64,000 bases of DNA from NCBI RefSeq assembly GCF_029946145.1, contig NZ_JAQSDY010000006.1, forward strand, positions 1-64,000, in the 5' to 3' direction. The notes beneath the pieces were generated by a model, which made no database searches, was not told the DNA's origin, and saw only the letters and a program-made list of their open reading frames with translations. This DNA is from Brevundimonas sp. (GTDB lineage: Bacteria > Pseudomonadota > Alphaproteobacteria > Caulobacterales > Caulobacteraceae). Below, piece after piece: positions 1 through 8,864 of this stretch. Position 1 is the stretch's first letter, and the number at the start of each line of letters is the position of its first letter. The translations under genes and the position numbers were made by a program.

Positions 1-1
1 C

Positions 2-55
2 CGCGAAGGCGGCCGCACCGTCGGCGCCGGCGTGGTCAGCAAGATCACCGAGTAA
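2..55 (+). CDS. tuf: Elongation factor Tu, C-terminal end (partial)
   Basis: Only the last 17 codons and the TAA stop are inside the window. The peptide reads REGGRTVGAGVVSKITE, which matches the highly conserved C-terminus of EF-Tu, the GTPase that delivers aminoacyl-tRNA to the ribosome. Its place just upstream of tRNA-Trp, secE and nusG fits the common bacterial order tuf-trnW-secE-nusG-rplK. The start lies outside the window, so nothing can be said about the rest of the protein. Confidence 0.9.
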   Translation, partial: REGGRTVGAGVVSKITE

Positions 56-60
56 TGGCC

Positions 61-206
61 TTCTCCCTCCCCCGAAGTGGGGAGGGACGATCGCGAAGCG
101 ATCCGGGTGGGGAAGTTTGAAGCGGGCGCGATCGCGTCCGAGGCGATACTTCCCCACCCGGCTTCGCCTGCGGCTCGGCGTCCCTCCCCATAAAGGGGAG
201 GGAGAA
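61..206. repeat. Paired intergenic inverted repeat, family A
   Basis: Two arms in inverted orientation face each other. Each arm begins with a short palindrome built on CTCCCTCCCC/GGGGAGGGA, carries a variable hairpin (GATCGCGAAGCGATC in the left arm) and ends with the box CGGGTGGGGAAGT. The element lies between the tuf stop and its terminator and resembles REP/BIME-type elements. It shares its layout, not its sequence, with other intergenic repeats in this window. Confidence 0.75.
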
Positions 207-214
207 AAGATTCA

Positions 215-251
215 GACGGCCCCCGGAGCAATCCGGGGGCCGTCTTGTTTT
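215..251 (+). terminator. Rho-independent terminator of tuf
   Basis: A perfect 12-bp GC-rich stem (GACGGCCCCCGG pairing with CCGGGGGCCGTC) with a 6-nt loop is followed by TTGTTTT. It lies 160 nt after the tuf stop, beyond the repeat element. Confidence 0.85.
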
Positions 252-376
252 GCGACCGGAGGCGGGGGAGGCGCGGCTGCGTTTACCGTATCTCTCTCCT
301 CGCAGGCGTCCGCACTTGCGCGGAACCGCGTCCGGGTCCCTACGTTCGCATTCCGGACGTTAGGAATTCAGTAACC

Positions 377-502
377 ATGCGACGCGCGATCCGTATCGGC
401 CTGTTCATCGGCACCTTCCTGGGCATGTCGGCCTGTGCGGCCATGCCCGACGACGGCGCGCGGGGCCCCTACGGGTCGGTCGAGGCCGGTCGGACCCGCT
501 GA
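377..502 (+). CDS. Small putative lipoprotein
   Basis: A 41-residue protein starts MRRAIRIGLFIGTFLG and has a charged N-terminus, a hydrophobic segment and the lipobox-like sequence MSAC around residues 16-19. A short, polar, Gly-rich tail follows. This layout is typical of very small bacterial lipoproteins sorted to the envelope by signal peptidase II. The frame is open further upstream, but ATG at 377 gives a proper signal sequence. I do not recognise the family and give it no function. It stands alone between the tuf terminator and the CNNM gene. Confidence 0.5.
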   Translation: MRRAIRIGLFIGTFLGMSACAAMPDDGARGPYGSVEAGRTR

Positions 503-596
503 TCCCGCAAGGAAACCGTGGCGGCGGGGGAGAATTCCCCCTATCATCGGTTCCGCGGACGCCGACGGTAGCGCCGCGTCGGTCCGCTCCCCCTAG

Positions 597-1931
597 ATGT
601 TAGCCATCGCCATCGTTGTCGTTCTGCTCCTCGTGGTGCTCAACGGCCTGTTCGCCATGACCGAGCTGGCGGTCGTATCCTCGCGCAGATCCAAGCTGCA
701 GAGCCGCGCCGAGCGGGGCGACAAGGGCGCCCGCGTCGCGCTGAAGCTGGCCGAGGACCCGACCCATTTCCTGTCGGCCGTCCAGGTGGGGATCACCCTG
801 ATCGGCATCGCCGCCGGCGCCTACGGTCAGGCGGCCATCGCGGGCGAGCTCAACCATATCCTCGAGGCGGCCTTCCCGGGGCTGGCGGCCTATACGGAAG
901 TCTTCTCGACGGTGCTGGTGATCATCTTCATCACCTATGTGTCGGTGATCGTGGGAGAGCTGGTGCCCAAACGACTGGCGCTGATCTTCCCCGAAACCAT
1001 CGCCGCCAAGATGGCGGCGCCGATCTCACTCGTATCCGTGGTGCTGAAGCCGTTCGTGGTCGTTCTGACGGCCTCCACGTCGGCCATCCTGAAGGTCATG
1101 GGCGTCAAGGACCGGGACGGTTCTGACGTGACCCAGGAAGAGGTCGAGACGATGATCGCGGAGGGCACCTCGGCCGGCCTGATCGAGCCCGAGGAACAGA
1201 CCATGATCGAGGAGATCCTGCGTCTGGGCGACCGGCCGATCCGGGTGGCGATGACGCCACGCCACGAAGTGTTCTGGATCGCGCTGGACGACTCGGAAGA
1301 GACCTTGCGTACAGAGATCCGCACCTGCCCCTATTCGCGCATCGTGGTGGCGCGCGAGAATGACGTCGATAACCCGCTGGGCGTGGTCCACAAGAAAGAC
1401 CTGCTGGACAGCCTGCTGGACAACGGCGAGTTCAACGTCGAACGCCATGTACAGACGCCGGCCTTCATCCCGCAGTCGACCTCGGTGCTGAAGGCGCTGG
1501 AGATCATGAAGGCCTCCAGGGTTCACATGGCCTTTCTGGTGGACGAATTCGGGGCCTTCGAGGGGGTGGTGACGGCCACGGACCTGCTGGAGATGATCGC
1601 CGGCGATTTCGACGAGGGTCACGACGACGCCGAGGTCAATGTGCGCCAGCGCGAGGACGGCAGCTGGCTGGTCGACGGCCAGACCGACATCGACGAACTG
1701 GCCGACGCCCTGGGCGAGGATTTCGGCGAGGCGGAGGGTTTCCACACCATCGCGGGCCTGGTGCTGCACCAGCTGTCGCGCGTGCCCCACGAGGGCGAAA
1801 TCCTGCAGCTGGGCCGGTTCGAGGTCGAGATCATCGACATGGACGACCGTCGCATCGACAAGCTGCTGTTCAAGCAGGTGATCAACGCCCAGGACGAGGC
1901 ACGGGCGGTGGCGGCGCAGTACGACGACTGA
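597..1931 (+). CDS. CNNM/CorC-type hemolysin-family membrane protein (DUF21-CBS-CorC_HlyC)
   Basis: The 444-residue protein has the usual three-part layout. Residues about 1-190 form the DUF21 transmembrane domain, with several hydrophobic helices and the conserved GELVPKRLAL stretch near residue 120. Residues about 205-335 form a CBS pair, and residues about 350-430 the CorC/HlyC domain. Members act at the inner membrane, and several CNNM proteins handle Mg2+ or Co2+ efflux; the old name hemolysin is misleading. Length is normal. The next feature downstream is tRNA-Trp, so the gene is probably a single transcription unit. The cation carried cannot be read from the sequence. Confidence 0.85.
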   Translation: MLAIAIVVVLLLVVLNGLFAMTELAVVSSRRSKLQSRAERGDKGARVALKLAEDPTHFLSAVQVGITLIGIAAGAYGQAAIAGELNHILEAAFPGLAAYTEVFSTVLVIIFITYVSVIVGELVPKRLALIFPETIAAKMAAPISLVSVVLKPFVVVLTASTSAILKVMGVKDRDGSDVTQEEVETMIAEGTSAGLIEPEEQTMIEEILRLGDRPIRVAMTPRHEVFWIALDDSEETLRTEIRTCPYSRIVVARENDVDNPLGVVHKKDLLDSLLDNGEFNVERHVQTPAFIPQSTSVLKALEIMKASRVHMAFLVDEFGAFEGVVTATDLLEMIAGDFDEGHDDAEVNVRQREDGSWLVDGQTDIDELADALGEDFGEAEGFHTIAGLVLHQLSRVPHEGEILQLGRFEVEIIDMDDRRIDKLLFKQVINAQDEARAVAAQYDD

Positions 1932-1943
1932 CCGTATCCGTGC

Positions 1944-1971
1944 TTGAAAACCCCGGCGTGGTCGGGCATAC
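1944..1971 (+). promoter_or_regulatory. Possible promoter of tRNA-Trp/secE/nusG
   Basis: TTGAAA at 1944-1949 and GCATAC at 1966-1971 are separated by 16 bp, about 75 bp before the tRNA. The match to a housekeeping promoter is moderate and rests on sequence alone. Confidence 0.3.
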
Positions 1972-2043
1972 GGCGCGGTCTGGGGAGGCCGAACGCGCCC
2001 GGGGGGACACCCTCTGGCGCGTTGTAGTTTCCACCGGGACCAC

Positions 2044-2119
2044 AGGAGTGTAGCTCAGCTGGTAGAGCATCGGTCTCCAAAACCGAGGGTCGTGGGTTCG
2101 AGTCCCTCCACTCCTGCCA
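2044..2119 (+). tRNA. trnW: tRNA-Trp (anticodon CCA)
   Basis: All four stems fold. The acceptor stem is AGGAGTG pairing with CACTCCT, the D-arm is GCTC..GAGC, the anticodon stem is TCGGT/ACCGA around the loop CTCCAAA, and the T-arm is GTGGG TTCGAGT CCCTC with a terminal wobble pair. The 3' CCA is encoded. The anticodon at 2077-2079 is CCA, reading UGG (Trp). The gene sits 64 nt upstream of secE, the usual place for this tRNA in many bacteria. Confidence 0.97.
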
Positions 2120-2183
2120 CTTTTCACTGACGGTGCGGGTCCCCATCTGCATCGTCAGACTGCGTTGAAAACGAGAACCGAGC

Positions 2184-2474
2184 ATGGCCAAGGCCAAGAG
2201 CCCTTCGGGGCGCCGTACCCAGACCGTTCAGCCCGCCATCGCCGGCGCGGCCGTGGCGACTGACGCCGTCGCGCCGAAGAAACGGACCTCGATCCCGCAG
2301 TTCGCCAGCCAGGTCCGCGCCGAAGGGCGCAAGATCGTGTGGCCCAGCCGCAAGGAAACGTGGATCACCTCGGTGATGGTGCTGATCATGGTTTTGATCG
2401 CCGCGATCTTCTTCTTCGTCGTCGACACCGGCCTGGCTTTCGTATCGCGCTTCGTGCTCGCGATCGGCCAGTAA
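2184..2474 (+). CDS. secE: Preprotein translocase subunit SecE
   Basis: The 96-residue protein ends with one membrane helix (about residues 68-92) preceded by the amphipathic motif EGRKIVWPSRKETW, the signature of single-span SecE. SecE clamps SecY in the SecYEG channel for protein export. An extra N-terminal stretch of about 40 residues, rich in Ala, Ser and Lys, is normal for alphaproteobacteria. It lies between tRNA-Trp and nusG, 12 bp before nusG, the classical arrangement. Confidence 0.95.
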   Translation: MAKAKSPSGRRTQTVQPAIAGAAVATDAVAPKKRTSIPQFASQVRAEGRKIVWPSRKETWITSVMVLIMVLIAAIFFFVVDTGLAFVSRFVLAIGQ

Positions 2475-2486
2475 GAAAGACCCCTC

Positions 2487-3077
2487 ATGACCGACGCAGC
2501 CTCCGCCCCGAACTCTGGCAAGCCCGCCGCCAATCCCCGGCACAAGTGGTACATCGTCCACGCCTATTCGAATTTCGAGAAGAAGGTCGCCCAGCACCTG
2601 ACGGACCAGGCGCGCCAGCAGGGGCTTGAGGACTGTTTCTCGGAAATCCTGGTGCCGACCGAGGACGTCGTCGAGATCCGCCGCGGCCGCAAGGTCAACT
2701 CGGAGCGCAAATTCTTCCCCGGCTATGTGCTGGTGAAGATGGAGATGACCGACGACGCCTATCACCTGGTCAAGAACACGCCCAAGGTCACGGGCTTCCT
2801 GGGCGCCGCGGGCGGCACCAAGCCGCTGCCGGTATCGGAGCGTGAGGTCCAGAACATCATCGGCCAGGTGGAGGAGGGCGTCGAACGTCCGAAGCCCACC
2901 ATCCGATTCGACATCGGCGAGACGGTCAAGGTCATCGACGGTCCGTTCGCCAGCTTCGACGGCCAGGTCGAGAGCGTCGACGAGGACGCGGCGCGCCTGC
3001 GGGTCGCGGTGTCCATCTTCGGCCGTCCGACCCCGGTCGATCTGGAATACAATCAGGTCGAGAAGAGCGCGGGCTGA
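2487..3077 (+). CDS. nusG: Transcription termination/antitermination protein NusG
   Basis: The 196-residue protein has the NGN domain (KWYIVHAYSNFEKKVA near residue 20) and the C-terminal KOW domain (GETVKVIDGPFASFDG near residue 140). It binds RNA polymerase and links it to Rho or to ribosomal protein S10. Length is slightly above the E. coli protein because of a short N-terminal extension. In many bacteria rplK would follow; here the unit is closed by hairpins and a receptor gene on the other strand intervenes. Confidence 0.97.
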   Translation: MTDAASAPNSGKPAANPRHKWYIVHAYSNFEKKVAQHLTDQARQQGLEDCFSEILVPTEDVVEIRRGRKVNSERKFFPGYVLVKMEMTDDAYHLVKNTPKVTGFLGAAGGTKPLPVSEREVQNIIGQVEEGVERPKPTIRFDIGETVKVIDGPFASFDGQVESVDEDAARLRVAVSIFGRPTPVDLEYNQVEKSAG

Positions 3078-3112
3078 AGCCCGGACTTTTCGTCAGGGCA
3101 GGCAAGAAAAAA

Positions 3113-3150
3113 GGGCGGAGGATCGCGAGATCTTCCGCCCATTTCCGTTT
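3113..3150. terminator. Bidirectional hairpin terminator downstream of nusG
   Basis: The stem GGGCGGAGGATC/GATCTTCCGCCC is followed on the plus strand by ATTTCCGTTT. It is preceded by six A residues, which become a T run on the minus strand. It can therefore end nusG transcription and also serve as a second stop for the receptor gene arriving from the right. A near copy of the stem recurs at 3272-3298. Confidence 0.7.
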
Positions 3151-3271
3151 CTGGCTTCGGCCCCGGGCCCCTGGGGACGATGTCGTCGCTCTATGAGTGG
3201 CACAGGCTCCGCGAGGCCGCCGGCTTCCTGATCGGGCGGCCTGCCGTGGTTCCGCTTCATCGCAACAAAAA

Positions 3272-3298
3272 GGGGCGGAGGATCAGATCCTCCGCCCC
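3272..3298. terminator. Terminator of the TonB-dependent receptor gene (bidirectional)
   Basis: An almost perfect palindrome, GGGGCGGAGGATC and its complement around one unpaired base, lies 22 nt beyond the receptor stop codon. On the minus strand it is followed by TTTTTGTTG; on the plus strand by CGTTTGTC. The stem sequence resembles that of the hairpin at 3113-3140. Confidence 0.75.
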
Positions 3299-3320
3299 CG
3301 TTTGTCTCTGACGTCAGGCC

Positions 3321-6305
3321 CTAGAAGTTGGCCGTGACGCCGAAGAAGAAGTACCGGCCCATCGCATCATACATCTGCGGGAAGGTGTTCCCGTTACCGT
3401 CGTCGCCCGCGCTGGTGGTGATTTGCGGGTCGTTGTCGAGGATGTTGTTGACGCCGGCACGGAGCGTGACTGTGTCCATCACCTGCCAGGTCGCGGCGAG
3501 GTCGAGGTAGTTTTCGGCGTCGAAGAAGCGGTCCATACGCGTTCCGCCGTTGTTCAACGAACTGTCCGTCTTGCTGAGCACGGCGAGCTCGACCTCGGCG
3601 AAGTAGCGCCAGGTCGCCGCGACATCGATCTTCCACGGCGTAATCCACGTCGCCCTGGCGCGATGACGCCATTCGGGGTTCGGCGTGTTGCACTGGTTGG
3701 CGAAGAACCCGGCGCAATCGTACACCGAGTTCGGCGCAATGCCGCCGTTGTCCACCTCGAGGCTCGACAGCCAGGTGCCGACGAAGCTCAGCCCCAGTGA
3801 GCCGTAGCCGGACACCCCGAAGTCTTCGAGGTCAGCGCGATAGTTGGCGTTGACGTCCACGCCCGCCGTGCTGAGGCCGCCGATGTTGGTGTTCGGATTG
3901 TCCACAAACCCGGTGCCCACGAACAGAGAGCCGTTGGAGCTCCGCTGAATGCGGGCGCACGCCGCCGCGTCGTTGCTGATGTAGCAACCGTCCAGGGTGG
4001 TCAGACCACCGAACGGCTGGATGAAGTCTTCGATCTGGATATCGAAATAGTCGATCGAGAGGTTGAACCCGGGCAGGAATCCGGGAGTGAGCACGACGCC
4101 GAACGTCGTGGTGTCAGACGCCTCCGGACGGAGAGTGGGGGTACCGCTGCTCCGCATGTTGTACTGTCCGGCGACATTGTTCAGGCCGCCGCCGGTCGAT
4201 TGAGCGGAGGTGACCTGCCACGGGTTGGCGCCGATGCAGTTGGCGGCGACCGCGCCGGTTGTGGCGTCGCAAGGATCGCGGTCGGCGCTGAACAGACCCG
4301 CGCCCTGGGCTGCGAACATGTCGATCACGTTCGGGGCGCGAACCGCGCGCGAGATGCTGGCGCGGAAGCGGATGTCTTCAATCGGGGCGTAGTCGGCGCC
4401 GATCTTGTAGGTGTTGGTGCCGAAGTTCTCGTACTCCGACCGGCGATAGGCGCCGTCGATCGAGGCCGAATAAGCCCACGGCTGATCGTCGGCCAGCGGA
4501 ATCTGGAACTCGCCGAACACCTCCGCGACGTCCGTGTCACCGTTGATCCCGATCGTCGGGCCGCCTTGACCGGCGCCGTCGCCCGTCTGGAAGGCGAGAT
4601 CCGTGATGGAGCCCAGGTAGTCACGACGATATTCGGCGCCGAAGGCGATCTGGATCGTGCGCGAAGCTGTCGGCAGGGTCCAGCCCGTGTCGCCAGTGAC
4701 GGCGGCGGTCACGACCTGCTGGGTCGTCTCGCCCGTCGCGACGAGCGGAATTTGCAGGTAGTCGAGCGCCGCTGCCGTCACGCCACCGGAAGTGAAGACG
4801 TCATAGGGCACGCAGTTGGGATCGGTGCCGTTGACGACGGACCGACAGGTCGGCGTACCACCCACGCTGACGACATCAAGGGCGCGGGTCAGACGGGTCA
4901 CGGAGAAATCGTTCTGATAGGCGCGTTGCAGGCGGACGCGCGAGAATTGCGCCGCGATGTCATAGTTCCAGCCCGCCTTGATCTCGCCGCGGACGCCGAC
5001 GACGCCGCGGTAGGATTCATAGTTCAGGTTGTCCTGACGACCACCGCCTTCGACGTTCCGGCGACCGATGTAGAGCGGCACGCGGTTGCCGGCGAGGACG
5101 TCAGCCGGCGTACAGCCGATCAAGCCGGCCTGCTGGGCCGACAGGAGGGGGCTGTCGCAGTTGATGTCGGAGGTGCTGAAGAAGCTTCCGGACGGCGCGA
5201 TCTGCGCGACCGACTGATAGTCAGAGAACATCAGCTGGGCGAACACCTCGGCGTGGTCGTTGACCTGATAGCTGCCCAGGGCGCCCATCGTATAGCGCTC
5301 GTCAGGACGCTGGTAGAAGTTGATCGGGCCGAAGTTGTAGGCGTTGATGTTGGTATTGTATGGCACGAAGGTTCGGCCAGCGCCGAGGGTGAAGGTGTTC
5401 GCGGCTGTGAAGTCCGTCGTGAACTGGCCGGGGAACGAGGTGCCCGAACCACCGCACGAATAGGTCGTCGGACCCGTAGCGGTGTTCGGCTGCCCGAGCG
5501 CGCAAGCCGAGTAGTCGCGGTCGCGTTGCAGGATCGCGTTGTTGTTGCGATAGCCGGCGTAAGCCATCAGGTTGCCCTTGCCGTCAGCAGAGGATGTGCC
5601 GAGGGTCAGGTTGATCGAGCGGCTCTCACCGTCCGACACATTGTCGTCTGGCAGGGCGAACTGGGCCGGGTTGGTCGCGCCGCGACGAGCAATTTCCGCG
5701 CGCAGATTGCCGATGCCGTCATAGTCGTTGTTGTGCTGGTAGAAGGCGTACTGGGCGTCCAGCTGAACGCCCTCGAAGCTCTTCTTCATGATGAAGTTCA
5801 CGACGCCCGCCAGGGCATCCGAACCATAGACGGCGGAGGCGCCGCCGGTCAGCACTTCGACCCGCTCGATCAGTTGTTCCGGAACCTGGTTGAGGTCGGC
5901 CGAGGGATCGGCCGGCGAGCCGTAGCCCATCCGGCGACCGTCGATCAGGACCAGGGTGCGCGTCGAGCCGAGGTTGCGCAGCGAAACCGTGGCCGTGCCG
6001 GTGGCGCCGTTCGACGCGGTCGCGTTCTGGGCGGCGAAGGCCTGGGGCAGTTGCGAGATCAGATCCTCGACCCGGGTCACGCCGGCGGCGTCGACGTCCT
6101 GGCCGGTCACCTGGCTGACGGGGCTGGTGGTGACCAGGTTGGCCTGGGGGATGCGCGAGCCGGTGACGACGACCTCGTCGAGCTGCGACTCGTCCTGCGG
6201 CTCCGGCGCGTCCTGCGCCATGGCAGGTACGGCGAATGCGAGCATCGCGGCCCCGGTGATGATGGTCGTCGCCAGCAAGCGCTGACGGGTTTTTTGCGTT
6301 CTCAA
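3321..6305 (-). CDS. TonB-dependent outer-membrane receptor
   Basis: The 994-residue protein opens with a signal peptide (cleavage probably after PAMA, residue 30) and then the segment DEVVVTGSRIPQ. The plug domain covers about residues 45-170, with NLGSTRTLVLIDGRRMGYG and GGASAVYGSDALAGVVNFI in the usual order. The rest is a 22-strand-type barrel ending in Phe (GVTANF). Such receptors import siderophores, glycans, vitamins or other large substrates with energy from TonB-ExbBD. The substrate cannot be assigned: no transporter, hydrolase or regulator lies next to it. It is transcribed alone from an AT-rich upstream region and interrupts the usual nusG-rplK neighbourhood. Confidence 0.92.
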   Translation of the reverse strand: MRTQKTRQRLLATTIITGAAMLAFAVPAMAQDAPEPQDESQLDEVVVTGSRIPQANLVTTSPVSQVTGQDVDAAGVTRVEDLISQLPQAFAAQNATASNGATGTATVSLRNLGSTRTLVLIDGRRMGYGSPADPSADLNQVPEQLIERVEVLTGGASAVYGSDALAGVVNFIMKKSFEGVQLDAQYAFYQHNNDYDGIGNLRAEIARRGATNPAQFALPDDNVSDGESRSINLTLGTSSADGKGNLMAYAGYRNNNAILQRDRDYSACALGQPNTATGPTTYSCGGSGTSFPGQFTTDFTAANTFTLGAGRTFVPYNTNINAYNFGPINFYQRPDERYTMGALGSYQVNDHAEVFAQLMFSDYQSVAQIAPSGSFFSTSDINCDSPLLSAQQAGLIGCTPADVLAGNRVPLYIGRRNVEGGGRQDNLNYESYRGVVGVRGEIKAGWNYDIAAQFSRVRLQRAYQNDFSVTRLTRALDVVSVGGTPTCRSVVNGTDPNCVPYDVFTSGGVTAAALDYLQIPLVATGETTQQVVTAAVTGDTGWTLPTASRTIQIAFGAEYRRDYLGSITDLAFQTGDGAGQGGPTIGINGDTDVAEVFGEFQIPLADDQPWAYSASIDGAYRRSEYENFGTNTYKIGADYAPIEDIRFRASISRAVRAPNVIDMFAAQGAGLFSADRDPCDATTGAVAANCIGANPWQVTSAQSTGGGLNNVAGQYNMRSSGTPTLRPEASDTTTFGVVLTPGFLPGFNLSIDYFDIQIEDFIQPFGGLTTLDGCYISNDAAACARIQRSSNGSLFVGTGFVDNPNTNIGGLSTAGVDVNANYRADLEDFGVSGYGSLGLSFVGTWLSSLEVDNGGIAPNSVYDCAGFFANQCNTPNPEWRHRARATWITPWKIDVAATWRYFAEVELAVLSKTDSSLNNGGTRMDRFFDAENYLDLAATWQVMDTVTLRAGVNNILDNDPQITTSAGDDGNGNTFPQMYDAMGRYFFFGVTANF

Positions 6306-6540
6306 GGTTAGCCCTCCGATTGATGGGTGCCGGACGCCCCGAAAGTGAGAATCGGGGGCCGTGATCCGCCTGGTAATGGTAAAAAGAAGCGGATTGGCAA
6401 TAGCGACGCGACGCTAGACCCCAACAAAGAAGAACCACAATTCAAATATGGCAGAAATGGAAAATTGCCGGACGCCGTGTTACCAAATAATCACTGAAAG
6501 TTATTGTACTTCAGATGTTTCTATATGCAATTACTTCGAC
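6306..6540 (-). promoter_or_regulatory. AT-rich upstream region of the receptor gene
   Basis: About 235 bp without a gene. The part 6410-6540 is clearly richer in A and T than the rest of the window, as expected for a regulated promoter region. I could not fix a single promoter or operator in it, and no Fur-box-like palindrome stands out. Confidence 0.4.
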
Positions 6541-6684
6541 ACAATGGCGTAACTACTCTGTAACAACAGAAGCCCCGCCTTGTTCACCGCCCGTTCGGGC
6601 GTGATCCAGGCGGTTCGATATCGCCGCTCCGGGTTCCCGATCTCTCTCACCGGGGCCGCCGACGGGCCCGGGCAAAGAAGCGGT

Positions 6685-6713
6685 TTGCCTTGGAGGTCGC
6701 GGTTTGCTAAACG
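6685..6713 (+). promoter_or_regulatory. Candidate sigma-73-type promoter for rplKA
   Basis: TTGCCTT at 6685-6691 and GCTAAACG at 6706-6713 are 14 bp apart. This fits the Caulobacter housekeeping pattern TTGACGS-N10-14-GCTANAWC. It would give a leader of about 100 nt before rplK. The remaining bases from 6541 to 6684 show no gene. Confidence 0.45.
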
Positions 6714-6783
6714 CGCGCCTCCTTCCACGTCCGCGTGGGGGATAAATCCGTGGGAGGCAGCCATGCCACGACCACGGCTCACC

Positions 6784-6805
6784 GGCCCTGATTGAGTTCA
6801 GGGCC
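6784..6805 (+). promoter_or_regulatory. Hairpin in the rplK leader
   Basis: The 8-bp stem GGCCCTGA/TCAGGGCC with a 6-nt loop ends only 5 nt before the AAGGAG ribosome-binding site (6811-6816) of rplK. It has no T run, so it is not a terminator. L11 operons are often controlled at translation by L1 binding in the leader, so this hairpin is a candidate part of such a site. That role is inference. Confidence 0.4.
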
Positions 6806-6822
6806 ACCGTAAGGAGAGACCA

Positions 6823-7254
6823 ATGGCCAAGAAGATTCTCGGCTACATCAAATTGCAGGTGCCGGCCGGCAACGCCACGCCTTCGCCCCCGATCGGGCCC
6901 GCACTGGGTCAACGCGGCGTGAACATCATGGGCTTCGTCAAGGAGTTCAACGCGCGCACCGAGAAGGAAGTGAAGGGCACCCCCCTGCCGACCGTGATCA
7001 CGGTCTACCAGGACAAGAGCTTCACCTTCGTCACCAAGACCCCGCCCGCGACCCACTATATCAAGCAGGCCGCCGGGATTACCTCGGGCTCGAAGATGAC
7101 CGGCCGCGAAGTGGCCGGCAAGATCAAGCGCAGCCAGCTGCGCGAGATCGCCGAAAAGAAGATGAAGGATCTGAACGCGAACGACCTGGACGCCGCGACC
7201 AAGATCATCGAAGGCTCGGCTCGCGCCATGGGCCTCAACGTCGTGGAGGGCTAA
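6823..7254 (+). CDS. rplK: 50S ribosomal protein L11
   Basis: The 143-residue protein carries the L11 N-terminal motif [19 protein letters not shown] (about residues 22-40) and the C-terminal RNA-binding part with [14 protein letters not shown]11 binds the GTPase-associated centre of 23S rRNA together with L10. Length is normal. A good ribosome-binding site, AAGGAG, lies 6 nt before ATG. rplA follows after 4 nt, so the two are co-transcribed. Confidence 0.98.
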   Translation: MAKKILGYIKLQVPAGNATPSPPIGPALGQRGVNIMGFVKEFNARTEKEVKGTPLPTVITVYQDKSFTFVTKTPPATHYIKQAAGITSGSKMTGREVAGKIKRSQLREIAEKKMKDLNANDLDAATKIIEGSARAMGLNVVEG

Positions 7255-7258
7255 GCAC

Positions 7259-7948
<690 letters not shown>

Positions 7949-7971
7949 CCGGTCCTTGAACTGCAACTGGA

Positions 7972-8007
7972 AGGGCGGCGACCGCAGGGTCTGCCGCCCT
8001 TTTTGTT
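7972..8007 (+). terminator. Rho-independent terminator of rplKA
   Basis: The stem AGGGCGGC/GCCGCCCT is followed directly by a T-rich tail (TTTTTGTTT). It lies about 25 nt after the rplA stop. Confidence 0.9.
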
Positions 8008-8056
8008 TGCGCGACGGCGACCCGGCCGCGATATTGACGTGCAAACGGGGGTTGTC

Positions 8057-8626
8057 ATGCGGTTCTGGGCGGTCTTTTTCTCTGGCCTGACGTTGGCGTC
8101 AGGCGCGATGGCGCAGGTCAAGCCGACGCCGCCGGCCCCGGGCGCGGACCAGCCGTCCGCCCGGCAGATGCATCTTAGCCGGCGCTATATCGAACTGACC
8201 CAGAGCGATCAGATGGAGGAGGCGATCCGGAGTGCGATCGTGGGCGAGGCGAACGACGATCCGTCCATGCGCGAGGTTCCGGCCGAGGACCGTGCGTTCC
8301 TGGTCGACCTGGCGACCGAGCTGACCATCGACCTTCTGCCTCAAATGCTGGATCGCCTTGTCCCGATCTACGCCCGCACGTTCACTGAGGAGGAACTGTC
8401 GGCGCTGGTGACCTTTTTTGATACCGAGATGGGGCGCTCGATCGCCCGGAAGAGCATCACCAGCATGCCGGAGGCCAATGCCGCCATGATGTCCGTCATG
8501 CCCCAGCTGTTCGACAAGATGGCCACCCGGATTTGCGCGCGTTTCGGCTGCGACGCGGATGAAATGCGGGCGGCGATGCAGGGGGCGGGCGCGGATACGC
8601 CGCCGTCATCGAACGACAAGCCCTGA
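8057..8626 (+). CDS. DUF2059 family secreted protein
   Basis: The 189-residue protein has a signal peptide ending ASGAMA (about residue 17). It is followed by a mostly helical domain with the DUF2059 pattern: LVPIYARTFTEEELSALVTF, then FDTEMGRSIARKS. Proteins of this family are periplasmic and of unknown role. A start further upstream is open, but ATG at 8057 places the signal peptide at the N-terminus. Two Cys near the C-terminus (RICARFGC) could form a disulfide. It follows the rplA terminator, so it should have its own promoter. Confidence 0.75.
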   Translation: MRFWAVFFSGLTLASGAMAQVKPTPPAPGADQPSARQMHLSRRYIELTQSDQMEEAIRSAIVGEANDDPSMREVPAEDRAFLVDLATELTIDLLPQMLDRLVPIYARTFTEEELSALVTFFDTEMGRSIARKSITSMPEANAAMMSVMPQLFDKMATRICARFGCDADEMRAAMQGAGADTPPSSNDKP

Positions 8627-8759
8627 CCCGGACGACCCGCGAGGCTGAATGCAGCGGCGGAGAGCGGTTCATGCCGCCGTTTCATCCGTTGACTGACGGG
8701 TTGACCTGCTGGCGCGGACGCGGGACTGACCGCACAGGGGTTCCGCGGGAGATTCGTCA

Positions 8760-8864
8760 ATGTCGGACTGGCGCCAGACGCGGCCACTGAAGGAAGACAG
8801 CGCCTTCCGGCTGTTCGACGCGCTCGTCGCGACCCTGACCAGGTGCGCCGAAGCGCCGATCTGA
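8760..8864 (+). CDS. Small protein (34 aa) translationally coupled to the Nudix gene
   Basis: The frame starts at ATG 8760 after GGGAG with an 8-nt spacer and ends with TGA, which overlaps the ATG of the Nudix gene (TGATG at 8862-8866). Of 33 codons after the start, 30 end in G or C, as in real genes here. The peptide starts MSDWRQTRPLKEDSAFRLF and looks like one amphipathic helix. I know no family. Coupling suggests it is translated together with the Nudix protein, or that it only serves as a leader ORF. Confidence 0.5.
   Translation: MSDWRQTRPLKEDSAFRLFDALVATLTRCAEAPI

Noticed and set aside
597..1931. Hemolysin toxin
   Set aside because: The family name is historical; the domain layout is that of CNNM/CorC cation transport proteins.
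4200..6311. A 703-codon open frame antisense to the TonB-dependent receptor
   Set aside because: It lies entirely opposite a clear receptor gene, has low-complexity Arg/Val/Gly-rich sequence and no domain. Long antisense frames are expected at this GC content.
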